The position numbers were made by a program, and so were the translations under genes. A DNA stretch of 64,000 bases, taken from Cedecea neteri (GTDB lineage: Bacteria > Pseudomonadota > Gammaproteobacteria > Enterobacterales > Enterobacteriaceae). The stretch covers positions 806,001-870,000 of the forward strand of contig NZ_CP009458.1 in assembly GCF_000758305.1 (NCBI RefSeq). The letters run 5' to 3'. The notes beneath the pieces were generated by a model. It saw only the letters and a program-made list of their open reading frames with translations. It did not search any database and was not told the origin of the DNA. Positions 25,411 through 34,476 of this stretch are shown here, one piece after another; the first letter of the stretch is position 1; every line of letters starts with the position of its first letter.

Positions 25411-27153
25411 TCAATACCCTGCGGTTAAATCATCCACAGAACGTGGATCAGACGCGCCATACAGCTTCCCGTCCGGCGCAATCATAATACTTTGCGTACT
25501 ACCCATCGCGGCCTTCACCTGAACGTTTTGCCCCTTCTCTTTCAGCAACCTGAGCGTATCCGGGCTAAAGCCTTTCTCCACCCGCAGCTCGTCAGGCAGC
25601 CACTGATGATGGAAGCGCGGCGCGTTGGTCGCTTCTGCCACGTTCATGCCAAAATCGATGCTGTTAACTACCATTTGCAGCACTGTAGTGATAATTCGGC
25701 TCCCGCCTGGGCTGCCTGTGACCAGCCAGGTTTTCCCGTCTTTCACTACTATAGTTGGCGACATAGAAGATAGCGGACGCTTGTGCGGCCCCACGGCATT
25801 GGCCTCCCCGCCCACCAGCCCGTACACGTTCGGCACGCCCGGTTTAGCGGAAAAGTCATCCATCTGGTTGTTCATCAGAATGCCGGTATTCCCGGCCACG
25901 ATCCCGGTGCCGAAGGTGGTATTCAGCGTATAAGTCACCGCCACCGCGTTACCGTCTTTATCCACCACGGAGAAATGCGTGGTCTGGTTACTTTCGTACG
26001 GCGCCAGGTTACCCGGCTTGATTTCACTCGACGGGCGAGCCTTGTTGATATCTATTTTCTCCGCCAGCGATTTCGCATACGCCTTGCTGGTCAGCGCCTG
26101 CCACGGCACTTTCACAAAGTCCGGATCGCCGAGGTATTCAGAACGGTCAGCGTAGGCATACTTTTCTGCCTCGGCCATGATTTGCAGGGTGTCCGCGCTG
26201 CCAAAACCGTATTTCGCCAGATCGAAGTTTTCGAGAATATTGAGGATCTGCACGATGTGGATCCCACCGGAAGACGGCGGCGGCATGGAATAGACCTCGT
26301 AGCCCCGGTATTCACCGCTGACGGGCTTACGCTCAATGGCTTTGTAATTGGCTAAATCCGCTTTGCTTATCAGCCCGCCGTTCTTCGCCATCTCTTCACT
26401 AATCTGGTCGGCAATCGCCCCTTTGTAGAAGGCATCCGGCCCCTGCTCGGCAATCATTTCCAGGCTTTTCGCCAGATTGGCCTGCACCAGCTTGTCACCT
26501 TTCTGCAGAGGCTCTCCGTCCGCTTTCCAGAAAATAGCCTTGCTGTTGGCGTGATTCGGGATCACCTCCGCCCCGTACTGTTTCAGGTCGTCCGCCAGCG
26601 CATCGTTCACAATGATGCCGTCCCGTGCCAGTTTGATAGCCGGTTGCACGACTTTATTCAGCGGCATAGTGCCGTACTTTTCCAGCGCCAGGCTAAACCC
26701 GGCCACCGTGCCAGGGGTGCCCGAAGCGAGATGCGAAGTCAGCGACTTCTTGCTGTCCGCATTGCCTTTATCGTCGAGGAACATATCCCGACTGGCTTTT
26801 TCCGGCGCCATTTCCCGGAAGTCTATCGCGGTTGTTTTGCCGTCTTTGGTGCGCAGCATCATAAAACCACCGCCGCCGATATTGCCCGCCTGCGGGTGCG
26901 TGACCGCAAGGGCATAACCCACGGCGACCGCGGCATCTACCGCATTACCGCCCTGCTTTAAAATATCGACGCCCACCTGTGTCGCCGCTGCATCCACCGA
27001 AGCCACCATGCCGTGCTCCGCGCGCACCGGATGGTAAACGTCCATTTCCACACCATAAGAAACCGGCGGAGGAGCGGCAATCACCGTCAAACACAGCCCG
27101 ATTGTCAGGGCCGGAATCGCGACCCAGCGCAAAGTTTTCCACTGCTTTATCAT
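25411..27153 (-). CDS. ggt: Gamma-glutamyltranspeptidase (glutathione hydrolase)
   Basis: Ggt hydrolyses or transfers the gamma-glutamyl group of glutathione in the periplasm. The 580-residue precursor has a signal peptide (MIKQWKTLRWVAIPALTIGLCLTVIA) and self-cleaves at the Thr near residue 391 in NQTTHFSVVDKDG to give large and small subunits. The substrate-binding GSPGGSRIITT motif lies near residue 482. Length and motifs match E. coli Ggt. It is divergent from yhhA. Confidence 0.98.
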   Translation of the reverse strand: MIKQWKTLRWVAIPALTIGLCLTVIAAPPPVSYGVEMDVYHPVRAEHGMVASVDAAATQVGVDILKQGGNAVDAAVAVGYALAVTHPQAGNIGGGGFMMLRTKDGKTTAIDFREMAPEKASRDMFLDDKGNADSKKSLTSHLASGTPGTVAGFSLALEKYGTMPLNKVVQPAIKLARDGIIVNDALADDLKQYGAEVIPNHANSKAIFWKADGEPLQKGDKLVQANLAKSLEMIAEQGPDAFYKGAIADQISEEMAKNGGLISKADLANYKAIERKPVSGEYRGYEVYSMPPPSSGGIHIVQILNILENFDLAKYGFGSADTLQIMAEAEKYAYADRSEYLGDPDFVKVPWQALTSKAYAKSLAEKIDINKARPSSEIKPGNLAPYESNQTTHFSVVDKDGNAVAVTYTLNTTFGTGIVAGNTGILMNNQMDDFSAKPGVPNVYGLVGGEANAVGPHKRPLSSMSPTIVVKDGKTWLVTGSPGGSRIITTVLQMVVNSIDFGMNVAEATNAPRFHHQWLPDELRVEKGFSPDTLRLLKEKGQNVQVKAAMGSTQSIMIAPDGKLYGASDPRSVDDLTAGY

Positions 27154-27274
27154 CGTTATATCCTCATTTACCCGGGGAAAGTCCCCGCTTAAGCCTGGTT
27201 CACAAATCCGAAATAATCACCGTGATAAAGGAAACGGAGTAAACTTAAGCAACCCCTGATGGGAGGAGATAACG

Positions 27275-27634
27275 ATGAAAAAGGTATGGCTTCTGGCAGC
27301 CTTGCTGCCGCTAACCGCGTTCGCACAGCCGCTCAACACCACCAACAACCCTAACCTGCCGGTCTATCAGAACCCGAGCCAGCAGCGGATGCTGACGCAG
27401 ATGCAAACGCAGCAGTCTCAGCAGCAGGGGATGTTAAAGCAGCAGATACAATCGCAAAATCAGCTTCAGCAACAGCAGCTTCAGACGCAGTTGAACAACA
27501 ATCAGCAGCGTGTCCTGCAGTCGCAGCCTGGCATGAACCCGCTGCCGAACACCAATGGTGGGATGCTAAAAGGAAATAACGGCGGCATGTTGAAGCCAAA
27601 CAGTTCAACGCTGCCGCCGCCAGTCACGCCGTAA
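27275..27634 (+). CDS. yhhA: Gln-rich periplasmic protein YhhA (DUF2756)
   Basis: YhhA is a small exported protein of unknown function. The 119 residues start with a signal peptide MKKVWLLAALLPLTAFA, cut before Gln18. The mature part is rich in Gln and Asn, with runs such as QQSQQQGMLKQQ and LQQQQLQTQLNNNQQ, probably a coil or disordered linker, then two GGMLK repeats. It is shorter than E. coli YhhA (146). A GGAGGAG site precedes the ATG. It converges with ugpQ with only 4 bp between stops. Confidence 0.9.
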   Translation: MKKVWLLAALLPLTAFAQPLNTTNNPNLPVYQNPSQQRMLTQMQTQQSQQQGMLKQQIQSQNQLQQQQLQTQLNNNQQRVLQSQPGMNPLPNTNGGMLKGNNGGMLKPNSSTLPPPVTP

Positions 27635-27638
27635 GGCG

Positions 27639-28379
27639 TTATGCGGAGAAGTCCGGGCCTATCTCGTCGATGCGGTCGGTACAGATGGCATCGACGCCCC
27701 ACTGCAGCAGCACGGCCGCGCGGTGGGGAACGTTCACGGTATAAACCAGAATATAAAGTCCAGCGGCTTTCAATGCCTTCACCCTGGCCTCATCAAGCAG
27801 TTGATGATTCAGGTGAATAGACACGCACTGTAACCGGGTCGTCAGTTCCTGCCAGTCATCGCGCCATTCATCCAGCAGCAGACCACGAGGCAGTTCAGGG
27901 GCCGCAAGCTGTGCGGCTTCCAGCGCCTCAATCTCAAAGGAAGAAAGCAGCGGTGCCGTTTGCCCTGCCCACAGTTCACGGGCAGCCAGCGCAACCACTT
28001 TGCCGGTTTCAGTTTCCAGACCGGTGGTTGGCTTGATCTCGATATTGGCCATCATGCCGTGCTGTTTACAGCGTTCAGCCACCTGAGAAAGCAGCGGCAG
28101 CGGCTCGCCCGCATATTCACGGCTGAACCAGCTTCCCGCGTCAACTTTCAGCAGATTGTCCCAGGTCAGCTCACCAGCAATGCCCCAGCCGTTGCTGGTG
28201 CGCTCAAGCGTGTCGTCGTGGAGCAGAAAGATTTGCCCGTCGCGCGAAAGCTTGGCATCAAACTCAATCATGGTGTGGCCGTAACGCGCCCCGACGTCGA
28301 TTGCCGCGAGGGTGTTTTCCGGCGCAAGTTTACCGCCGCCACGGTGGGCGACGATTTTTGGATAAGGCCAGTTGCTCAT
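27639..28379 (-). CDS. ugpQ: Glycerophosphodiester phosphodiesterase UgpQ
   Basis: UgpQ hydrolyses glycerophosphodiesters to glycerol 3-phosphate and an alcohol in the cytoplasm. The 246-residue protein has the GDPD catalytic motifs AHRGGGKLAPENT (His-Arg-Gly and Glu-Asn) at about residues 11-23, EFDAKLSRDG (metal ligands Glu and Asp) near 39 and HDDTLERTSNG near 54. It is the last gene of ugpBAECQ and overlaps ugpC by 4 bp. It would act on diesters brought in by UgpBAEC. Confidence 0.97.
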   Translation of the reverse strand: MSNWPYPKIVAHRGGGKLAPENTLAAIDVGARYGHTMIEFDAKLSRDGQIFLLHDDTLERTSNGWGIAGELTWDNLLKVDAGSWFSREYAGEPLPLLSQVAERCKQHGMMANIEIKPTTGLETETGKVVALAARELWAGQTAPLLSSFEIEALEAAQLAAPELPRGLLLDEWRDDWQELTTRLQCVSIHLNHQLLDEARVKALKAAGLYILVYTVNVPHRAAVLLQWGVDAICTDRIDEIGPDFSA

Positions 28380-29446
28380 AAACGTTGTCCGTTTTTGCCA
28401 TCAAAGAAGTGCAGATGTTCTTCCGGCAGATGCACCCAAAGCGTAGTGCCCGGCTGCGGACGTTCCTGATGGCCAAGGCGAATCACCACTTTTTGACCGC
28501 CCCAGCGGCCGTGGACCAGGTTATCGGCCCCCAGCATTTCAAGGGTTTCCACTACAATCGGGATGCCACCTGCAGCCTGTGAGCTTAGCGCAATATGCTC
28601 CGGGCGGATACCTAACGTCATCGGGCGGCCAACCCACTGCAAATGCTGGCTACCGGTCGGCAGTGCATCGCCACCGTCCAGCTCAAAGCGTGAGCCGTCG
28701 ATGCTGATGTTGCCATCCAGCAGGTTCATCGCCGGGGAACCAATAAAGCTTGCCACAAAGCGGCTCGCCGGGCGTTCGTAAACCTCGACTGGCGTACCAA
28801 TCTGCTCCGCCACGCCTTTGTTCATCACCATCACGCGCTGGGCGAGAGTCATGGCCTCAACCTGGTCGTGCGTTACGTACAGGCTGGTGGTTTTCAGGCG
28901 GCGATGAAGCTGCTGAAGTTCAAGACGCATCTGCACGCGCAGCTTGGCATCAAGGTTAGACAGCGGTTCGTCGAACAAGAATACCGCCGGATCGCGTACG
29001 ATGGCGCGGCCCATGGCAACACGCTGGCGCTGGCCGCCGGACAGTTCACGCGGGCGGCGAGTTAACAGCGCATCCAGCTCCAGAATACGGGCAGCTTCCA
29101 GCACCTTCTGGCGGATCTGTTCTTTACCCAGGCCGCGAATCTTCAGGCCCCAGGCCATGTTCTCTTCCACGGTCATGTGCGGATAGAGCGCATAGTTCTG
29201 GAACACCATGGCGATGCCACGCTCTTTGGGTTCCATGTCGGTGACGCGCTGGCTGTCGATCCAGATATCCCCGCTGGTTACCTGCTCCAGCCCGGCGACC
29301 ATACGCAGCAGCGTAGATTTTCCGCAGCCAGAAGGCCCGACCATCACGATGAATTCGCCGTCCGCAACGTCCACGGTCAGCGGCTGAATCACCTGGGTTT
29401 TACCGTCCCAGCTCTTGGTTACTGCCTGTAATTTTAAACCAGCCAT
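28376..29446 (-). CDS. ugpC: UgpC ATPase of the glycerol-3-phosphate ABC importer
   Basis: UgpC powers import of sn-glycerol 3-phosphate and glycerophosphodiesters. The 356 residues carry Walker A GPSGCGKSTLLR near 38, the signature LSGGQRQRVAMGRA near 134, Walker B VFLFDEPLSNLDA near 154 and the switch His in YVTHDQVEAM near 192. The C-terminal MalK-like regulatory domain follows from about residue 240. It starts 3 bp after ugpE ends and overlaps ugpQ by 4 bp. Confidence 0.97.
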   Translation of the reverse strand: MAGLKLQAVTKSWDGKTQVIQPLTVDVADGEFIVMVGPSGCGKSTLLRMVAGLEQVTSGDIWIDSQRVTDMEPKERGIAMVFQNYALYPHMTVEENMAWGLKIRGLGKEQIRQKVLEAARILELDALLTRRPRELSGGQRQRVAMGRAIVRDPAVFLFDEPLSNLDAKLRVQMRLELQQLHRRLKTTSLYVTHDQVEAMTLAQRVMVMNKGVAEQIGTPVEVYERPASRFVASFIGSPAMNLLDGNISIDGSRFELDGGDALPTGSQHLQWVGRPMTLGIRPEHIALSSQAAGGIPIVVETLEMLGADNLVHGRWGGQKVVIRLGHQERPQPGTTLWVHLPEEHLHFFDGKNGQRL

Positions 29447-29449
29447 GGG

Positions 29450-30295
29450 CTATTTCTCACTATCAACCAGACCACGCACAAAGGCGCGCTGCATAACTAA
29501 AACAATAACAACCGGTGGGACAAGCGTCAGCAGCATCGCTGCCATAACCTGGTTCCACTGCGTCACGCCATCACCGCTGGCAATCATGCTCTTGATGCCC
29601 GCCACGGCGGTGCCCAAATCGGCATCGGTGATAATCAGCAGCGGCCAGAGATACTGGTTCCAGCCATAGATAAAGGTGATCACGAACAGCGCCGCCAGGT
29701 TGGTTTTGGACAGCGGCAGCACGATGTCAAAGAAAAAGCGCATCGGCGAGGCGCCGTCGATGCGTGCCGCTTCCATCAGCTCGTCTGGCAGCGTCATGAA
29801 AAACTGGCGAAACAGGAACGTGGCCGTGGCCGACGCCATCAGCGGCAGCGTCAGGCCGGTGTAGCTGTCGAGCATTTTCAGGTTAGAGATGACCTCAACC
29901 GTCGGGAAAATACGCACTTCGACCGGCAGCATCAGGGTGATAAAAATCATCCAGAAGAACAGGTTACGCAGCGGAAAGCGGAACCAGACGATGGCGAAAG
30001 CCGACAGCATCGACACGGCGATTTTGCCGATGGTGATCACCAGCGCCATCACCGTGCTGTTAAACAGCATCCGGCCGAACGGGGCGCTGTTGACCGCCAC
30101 GCCGTTGGTCCAGATATAGCTGATGTTTTCCCACAGGTGAGTGCCAGGGATCAGCGTCATCGGCGTATCGAAGACGGCTTTGTTGTCCAGCGTCGCGGCA
30201 ACAAACGCCACGTACAGCGGGAACAGAATGACGATGATGCCCAGAATCAGCATGGTGTGGCTGAAAATAGTCAGCCCGCGACGGTTCTCAATCAT
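29450..30295 (-). CDS. ugpE: UgpE permease of the glycerol-3-phosphate ABC importer
   Basis: UgpE is one of two membrane subunits of the Ugp transporter. The 281 residues form six hydrophobic helices. The EAA loop that contacts UgpC is visible as DELMEAARIDGASPMRFFFDIVLP near residues 175-198. Its ATG overlaps the ugpA stop by 4 bp (ATGA), suggesting coupled translation and equal amounts of the two permeases. Confidence 0.97.
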   Translation of the reverse strand: MIENRRGLTIFSHTMLILGIIVILFPLYVAFVAATLDNKAVFDTPMTLIPGTHLWENISYIWTNGVAVNSAPFGRMLFNSTVMALVITIGKIAVSMLSAFAIVWFRFPLRNLFFWMIFITLMLPVEVRIFPTVEVISNLKMLDSYTGLTLPLMASATATFLFRQFFMTLPDELMEAARIDGASPMRFFFDIVLPLSKTNLAALFVITFIYGWNQYLWPLLIITDADLGTAVAGIKSMIASGDGVTQWNQVMAAMLLTLVPPVVIVLVMQRAFVRGLVDSEK

Positions 30296-31179
30296 TGGTA
30301 GCGCACCTTACGTTCAACGAAGCGGAACTGAACCACCGTCAGAACAATCACCAGCAGCATCAGCACCACCGATTGCGCCGCCGAGGAAGAGAGATCCAGC
30401 CCGGTAAAGCCTTCGCGATAAATCTTGTAGATAAGCGTGGTGGTTGCCTGCACCGGGCCACCGCCGGTTGCCGCGTCGATCACCGGGAAGGTGTCGAAGA
30501 AGGCATACACCAGGTTCACCACCAGCAGGAAGAAGCTCACCGGGGCAATCAGCGGCAGCGAGATAAAGAAGAAGCGGCGCACGGGGCCAGCTCCATCAAT
30601 GGCTGCGGCTTCGACCAGCGAACGCGGAATCGACTGCAAAGCGGCAAAGAAGAACAGGAAGTTGTAGCTAATCTGCTTCCACACGGACGCGAACACGACC
30701 AGGAACATGGCCTGGCCGCTGTTCTGCGCGTGGTTCCAATTGTAGCCAAACTCTTCCAGCGTGTGGGTAATCAGCCCGCGCCCTGGGTTGAACAGGAAGA
30801 TCCACAGCACCGCGGCAATGGCCGGGGCAACGGCATAAGGCAGCAGCATCAGCGTTTGATAAAAACGGCTGCCGCGCACCACATAATCCACCAGCGCGGC
30901 GAAGAACAGCGAAGCCAGAAGCCCGCAGCCCGCCACCAGGCCACTGAAGATCATGGTGGTGTAGAAAGAGTCCAGATAGTAGCTATCGTGGAAGAGCTGC
31001 ACGAAGTTATCCAGGCCAACGAAATGGCTGGACAGACCAAACGGGTCAAGGTTTTGCAGCGAGTACCAGAGGGCTTCGCCCGCCGGCCAGATAAAGAAAA
31101 TGACGGTGATGATCAGCTGCGGCAGAACCAGCGCATAGGGTAGCCAACTTGAACGGAACACCGGGCGAGATGATGACAT
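30292..31179 (-). CDS. ugpA: UgpA permease of the glycerol-3-phosphate ABC importer
   Basis: UgpA pairs with UgpE to form the membrane channel. It has 295 residues with six hydrophobic helices and the EAA loop RSLVEAAAIDGAGPVRRFFF near residue 189. It lies 117 bp downstream of ugpB; this gap holds GC-rich partial palindromes, which in such operons often set the higher level of the binding protein relative to the membrane subunits. Confidence 0.97.
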   Translation of the reverse strand: MSSSRPVFRSSWLPYALVLPQLIITVIFFIWPAGEALWYSLQNLDPFGLSSHFVGLDNFVQLFHDSYYLDSFYTTMIFSGLVAGCGLLASLFFAALVDYVVRGSRFYQTLMLLPYAVAPAIAAVLWIFLFNPGRGLITHTLEEFGYNWNHAQNSGQAMFLVVFASVWKQISYNFLFFFAALQSIPRSLVEAAAIDGAGPVRRFFFISLPLIAPVSFFLLVVNLVYAFFDTFPVIDAATGGGPVQATTTLIYKIYREGFTGLDLSSSAAQSVVLMLLVIVLTVVQFRFVERKVRYQ

Positions 31180-31296
31180 AGGGTTACTCGGTTAATGTTA
31201 GAACAGGCGATGCTTTGCCCCTTAGCACAACGCTCTCCTTTCACAGAGAGCGCCGTACTCTGCCCCCTCCCTTTCGGGAGCAGGCGAGGGTAGAAC
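31180..31296. other. ugpB-ugpA spacer with partial palindromes
   Basis: GCTCTC...GAGAGC (CGCTCTCCTTTCACAGAGAGCG, about 31230-31251) can form a hairpin, and CCCCTCCCTTTCGGGAGCAGGCGAGGG beside it is a degenerate copy of the CCCTC/GAGGG repeat family. Probable role is mRNA 3'-end protection of ugpB or partial termination; this is inference. Confidence 0.5.
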
Positions 31297-32613
31297 TTAA
31301 GACTTGGTAGACTGCTCGAAGCGGCGCAGCAGCTGGTTACCACGCTCAACAGAAGCGTCCAGCGCCTGCTGTGGCGTTTTCTTACCGGTCCAGACGGACT
31401 CCAGCTCTTCGTCAACCACGGTACGGATCTGCGGCATGTTGCCCAGACGCAGGCCTTTGGTGAACGGCAACGGTGGCTTGTTCAGCATCTGGCGAGTCGC
31501 AGTATCCGCACCCGGGTTCTTGTCGTAGAAGCCGTCTTTACGAGTCAGCTCGTAAGCGGCGGTGGTGATTGGCAGGTAGCCAGTTTTCTGGTGCCATTCA
31601 GCGGCGATTTCTGGCTTAGCCAGGAATTGCATAAATTCGGCCACGCCGGTGTAAGTTGGCTTGTCTTTGCCCTGCATAACCCACAGGCTTGCACCGCCGA
31701 TGATGGCGTTCTGTGGTGCGCCTTTCACGTCTGCGTCGTAAGGCATCATGCCTACGCCGTAGTTGAATTTCGCGTACTGACGGATGTCAGCCAGGGAGCC
31801 GGAAGACGCGGTAGTGATCGCGCAGTCACCGTTGTAGAACTTCTCGGTGGACTCGTCTTTACGGCCGAAGTAGGTGAAATCACCCTTCTTGTTCATCTCT
31901 TCCAGCAGGGCGATGTGTTTCACCTGCTCAGGTTTGTTGAACTCCAGTACAGCATCAGTGCCGTCAAAACCGTTGTTTTTGGTAGCAAACGGCAGACCGT
32001 GCCAGGCGCTGAAGTTCTCCAGCTGGATCCAACCCTGCCAGCCGCTGGCGTAACCACACTTCATGCCCGCTGCACGCAGTTTGGCGCTGTATGCCGCCAC
32101 GTCCTGCCAGGTTTTAGGCGGCTGATCCGGGTTCAGACCGGCTTTCTTGAAAGCGTCTTTGTTGTAGTACAGCACCGGGGTAGAGCTGTTGAAAGGCTGG
32201 GACAGCAGGTGGCCCGTTTTAGAGTCGGTGTAGTACCCGGCCACGGTCGGGACGAACTGAGATTCGTCGAACTTGATACCTGCGTCTTTAAAGACTTCGT
32301 AGACCGGTTTGATAGCCTTGGAAGCCATCATGGTCGCGGTGCCAACTTCATATACCTGCAGGATGGCCGGGGCGTTACCGGAACGGTATGCCGCGATACC
32401 CGCCGCCAGGCTTTGATCGTAGTTGCCTTTATAAACCGGCACAATTTTGTAATCAGGGTGCGTTTCATTGAAACGGTTTGCCAGAGAATCCACTTCTTTA
32501 CCCAGTTCCCCGTCCATTGAATGCCAGAAAGGAATCGTGGTAACGGCCATCGCCTGGGAGGCAAATGCCAGACCAAGCGTCAGCGCTAAAGCTGTGTGTC
32601 GTAACGATGTCAT
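31297..32613 (-). CDS. ugpB: UgpB periplasmic glycerol-3-phosphate-binding protein
   Basis: UgpB captures sn-glycerol 3-phosphate and its diesters in the periplasm for the UgpAEC importer. The start at 32613 (MTSLRHTALALTLGLAFASQAMA) gives 438 residues, the E. coli length, and a signal peptide cut after AMA. Mature sequence begins VTTIPFWHSMDGELG, the typical family 1 binding-protein opening. The frame extends 23 codons upstream, but this would bury the signal peptide. It is first in ugpBAECQ and preceded by Pho boxes. Confidence 0.97.
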   Translation of the reverse strand: MTSLRHTALALTLGLAFASQAMAVTTIPFWHSMDGELGKEVDSLANRFNETHPDYKIVPVYKGNYDQSLAAGIAAYRSGNAPAILQVYEVGTATMMASKAIKPVYEVFKDAGIKFDESQFVPTVAGYYTDSKTGHLLSQPFNSSTPVLYYNKDAFKKAGLNPDQPPKTWQDVAAYSAKLRAAGMKCGYASGWQGWIQLENFSAWHGLPFATKNNGFDGTDAVLEFNKPEQVKHIALLEEMNKKGDFTYFGRKDESTEKFYNGDCAITTASSGSLADIRQYAKFNYGVGMMPYDADVKGAPQNAIIGGASLWVMQGKDKPTYTGVAEFMQFLAKPEIAAEWHQKTGYLPITTAAYELTRKDGFYDKNPGADTATRQMLNKPPLPFTKGLRLGNMPQIRTVVDEELESVWTGKKTPQQALDASVERGNQLLRRFEQSTKS

Positions 32614-32688
32614 TCGGTTATCTCTCTTGTTGTGCCGGATGCGCGAAATCACGCGTTTTATGCTCGCGAGGTAACATGACACGCTCGA

Positions 32689-32728
32689 ATGACAGAAAAA
32701 TAACGACTGGATGACAGAATAGTTACAG
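32689..32728 (-). promoter_or_regulatory. Tandem Pho boxes before ugpB
   Basis: On the minus strand CTGTAACTATTCTGTCAT (32711-32728) is a near-perfect 18-bp Pho box (two CTGTCAT-like repeats, 4-bp spacer). TCGTTATTTTTCTGTCAT (32689-32706) follows exactly 22 bp later with a weaker first half. PhoB would activate ugp under phosphate starvation, as in E. coli. Confidence 0.8.
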
Positions 32729-32956
32729 CAGAGTGAATGAAATGTTTCTTTGTCGACGGGAGATATATTTTTCTTTTCCCCTTTGAGCGAGGGTTAGGAG
32801 CAAGAAAGAAGGAGCCGCCTGATGCCCTCATCCCACAGGGGAAAGGGAGAAAACAAAAGCTATGGGAAACATTGTTTATTCCCTCTCCCTTCCAGGGAGA
32901 GGGTAAAAGAAGCATAGATATTGTGACTGTGAGATAGGTCAGGGAAAGCGTGCAAA
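32729..32956. other. Spacer upstream of ugpB with REP-like sequences
   Basis: There is no gene. A REP-like stem CCCTCTCCC-TTCCA-GGGAGAGGG lies at about 32881-32903, and degenerate copies (CCCTCATCCCACAGGGGAAAGGGAG near 32823, and GAGCGAGGGTTAGGAG near 32785) precede it. This is a third cluster of the same repeat family. Confidence 0.65.
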
Positions 32957-32984
32957 CAAAAAAACGGCAACCGAAGTTGCCGTC
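32955..32984 (-). terminator. Rho-independent terminator of livF
   Basis: On the minus strand ACGGCAAC-TTCG-GTTGCCGT (32964-32983) with a stable UUCG-type loop, followed by TTTTTTTG. It lies 10 bp past the livF stop and closes the livKHMGF operon. Confidence 0.95.
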
Positions 32985-32993
32985 TTGCTTTTA

Positions 32994-33707
32994 CTAGCCG
33001 CCTAAGTAAGCGCTGCGCACCGCTTCGTTCGCCAGCAGCGCATCGCCGGTATCTTCCAGCACCACGTGGCCGTTTTCCAGCACGTAGCCCCGGTCAGCCA
33101 GCTTCAGCGCCTGGTTGGCGTTCTGCTCCACGAGGAAGATGGTCATCCCTTCGCTGCGCAGTTGCTCAATGGTGTCAAAAATTTGCTGGATGATGATCGG
33201 CGCCAGACCCAGCGACGGTTCATCTAACAGTAGCAGACGCGGCTGGCTCATGAGCGCGCGGCCTATCGCCAGCATCTGCTGCTCGCCGCCGGACATGGTG
33301 CCCGCCCGCTGGATGCGGCGTTCGTGCAGACGCGGGAACAGATCGTAGACGCGCTTAATGCGCGACTGGAACTGGTCACGTTCGGCAAAAAAGCCGCCCA
33401 TCGCCAGGTTCTCTTCCACCGTCATGCGGGAGAAGACGCGGCGCCCTTCCGGCACAATCGCCACGGCCTCACGCATGATGCGTGCCGTGTGCCAGTCTGT
33501 AATATCTTTGCCATCAAACACGATGCGGCCGCTGGTCGCTCGTGGGTCGCCGCAAAGCGTACCAAGCAGCGTCGTTTTACCTGCGCCGTTAGCGCCGATG
33601 AGCGTAACAATTTCGCCCTGTTTAATATGCAGACTGACGTCGTGCAGCGCCTGGATTTTGCCGTAGTGGGCGCTCACCTTGTCAAACGACAACATTACAT
33701 TTTCCAT
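32994..33707 (-). CDS. livF: LivF ATPase of the branched-chain amino acid importer
   Basis: LivF is one of two ATPases powering high-affinity leucine, isoleucine and valine uptake. The start at 33707 (MENVMLSFDKVSAHYG) gives 237 residues as in E. coli; four in-frame codons upstream are not used in the family. Walker A GANGAGKTTLL lies near residue 38, the signature MSGGEQQMLAIGRA near 137 and Walker B LLLLDEPSLGLAP near 155. It starts 1 bp after livG ends. Confidence 0.97.
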   Translation of the reverse strand: MENVMLSFDKVSAHYGKIQALHDVSLHIKQGEIVTLIGANGAGKTTLLGTLCGDPRATSGRIVFDGKDITDWHTARIMREAVAIVPEGRRVFSRMTVEENLAMGGFFAERDQFQSRIKRVYDLFPRLHERRIQRAGTMSGGEQQMLAIGRALMSQPRLLLLDEPSLGLAPIIIQQIFDTIEQLRSEGMTIFLVEQNANQALKLADRGYVLENGHVVLEDTGDALLANEAVRSAYLGG

Positions 33708-33708
33708 C

Positions 33709-34476
33709 TTAAGCCTCACCCAGATAGGCGCGGATCACATCAGGGTTGTTGCGGATTTGCTCCGGCGTGCCGTTGGCTAACGGCGTTCCCTGGTTCACCA
33801 CGTAGATACGGTCAGAAATGCCCATGACGAGCTTCATGTCATGCTCAATCAGCAACACCGTGGTGTTGTGGTGATTACGCAACTCCATGATCAACTCATC
33901 CAGCTCATGGGTTTCTTTTGGGTTAAGGCCAGCGGCAGGTTCATCCAGCATCAGGATTTCCGGCTGGGTTACCATGCAGCGAGCAATTTCAAGGCGGCGC
34001 TGATCGCCGTAGGCCAGGTTGCTTGCCTGGCGGTTAGCGTGCTCCAACAGCCCGATACGCTCGAGCCAGGTGGCCGCTCTGTCCAGCGCTTCGCTCTGCG
34101 CACGACGGAAACCAGGGGTTTTCAGCAAGCCTGCAAAAATACCGGTTTTCAGTTGCTGATGTTGCGCCACCAGCAGGTTCTCAATCACCGTCATTTCACG
34201 GAACAGGCGAACGTGCTGGAAGGTACGCACCACGCCCATGCGCGCAATCTGCTGGCCCGGTAAGCCTTCCAGATGCTGGTCGCGCAGCAAAATGGTGCCG
34301 CCGGTCGGCTTGTAAAAGCCGGTCAGGCAGTTAAACACCGTGGTTTTACCGGCGCCGTTCGGGCCGATAAGCGAAACAATTTCCTGTGGATGCAGCTCGA
34401 GGGAGACATTGTTGACGGCCAGCAGGCCGCCGAAACGCATCATCAGACCGCTTACGGATAACAATGGCTGACTCAT
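33709..34476 (-). CDS. livG: LivG ATPase of the branched-chain amino acid importer
   Basis: LivG is the second ATPase of the Liv importer. The start at 34476 (MSQPLLSVSGLMMRFGG) gives 255 residues, as in E. coli, and overlaps the livM stop in ATGA. The reading frame continues 26 codons upstream inside livM, but this lacks family similarity. Walker A GPNGAGKTTVFN lies near residue 38 and Walker B EILMLDEPAAGLNP near 170. The LAYGDQRRLEIAR segment is the variant signature usual for LivG. Confidence 0.97.
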   Translation of the reverse strand: MSQPLLSVSGLMMRFGGLLAVNNVSLELHPQEIVSLIGPNGAGKTTVFNCLTGFYKPTGGTILLRDQHLEGLPGQQIARMGVVRTFQHVRLFREMTVIENLLVAQHQQLKTGIFAGLLKTPGFRRAQSEALDRAATWLERIGLLEHANRQASNLAYGDQRRLEIARCMVTQPEILMLDEPAAGLNPKETHELDELIMELRNHHNTTVLLIEHDMKLVMGISDRIYVVNQGTPLANGTPEQIRNNPDVIRAYLGEA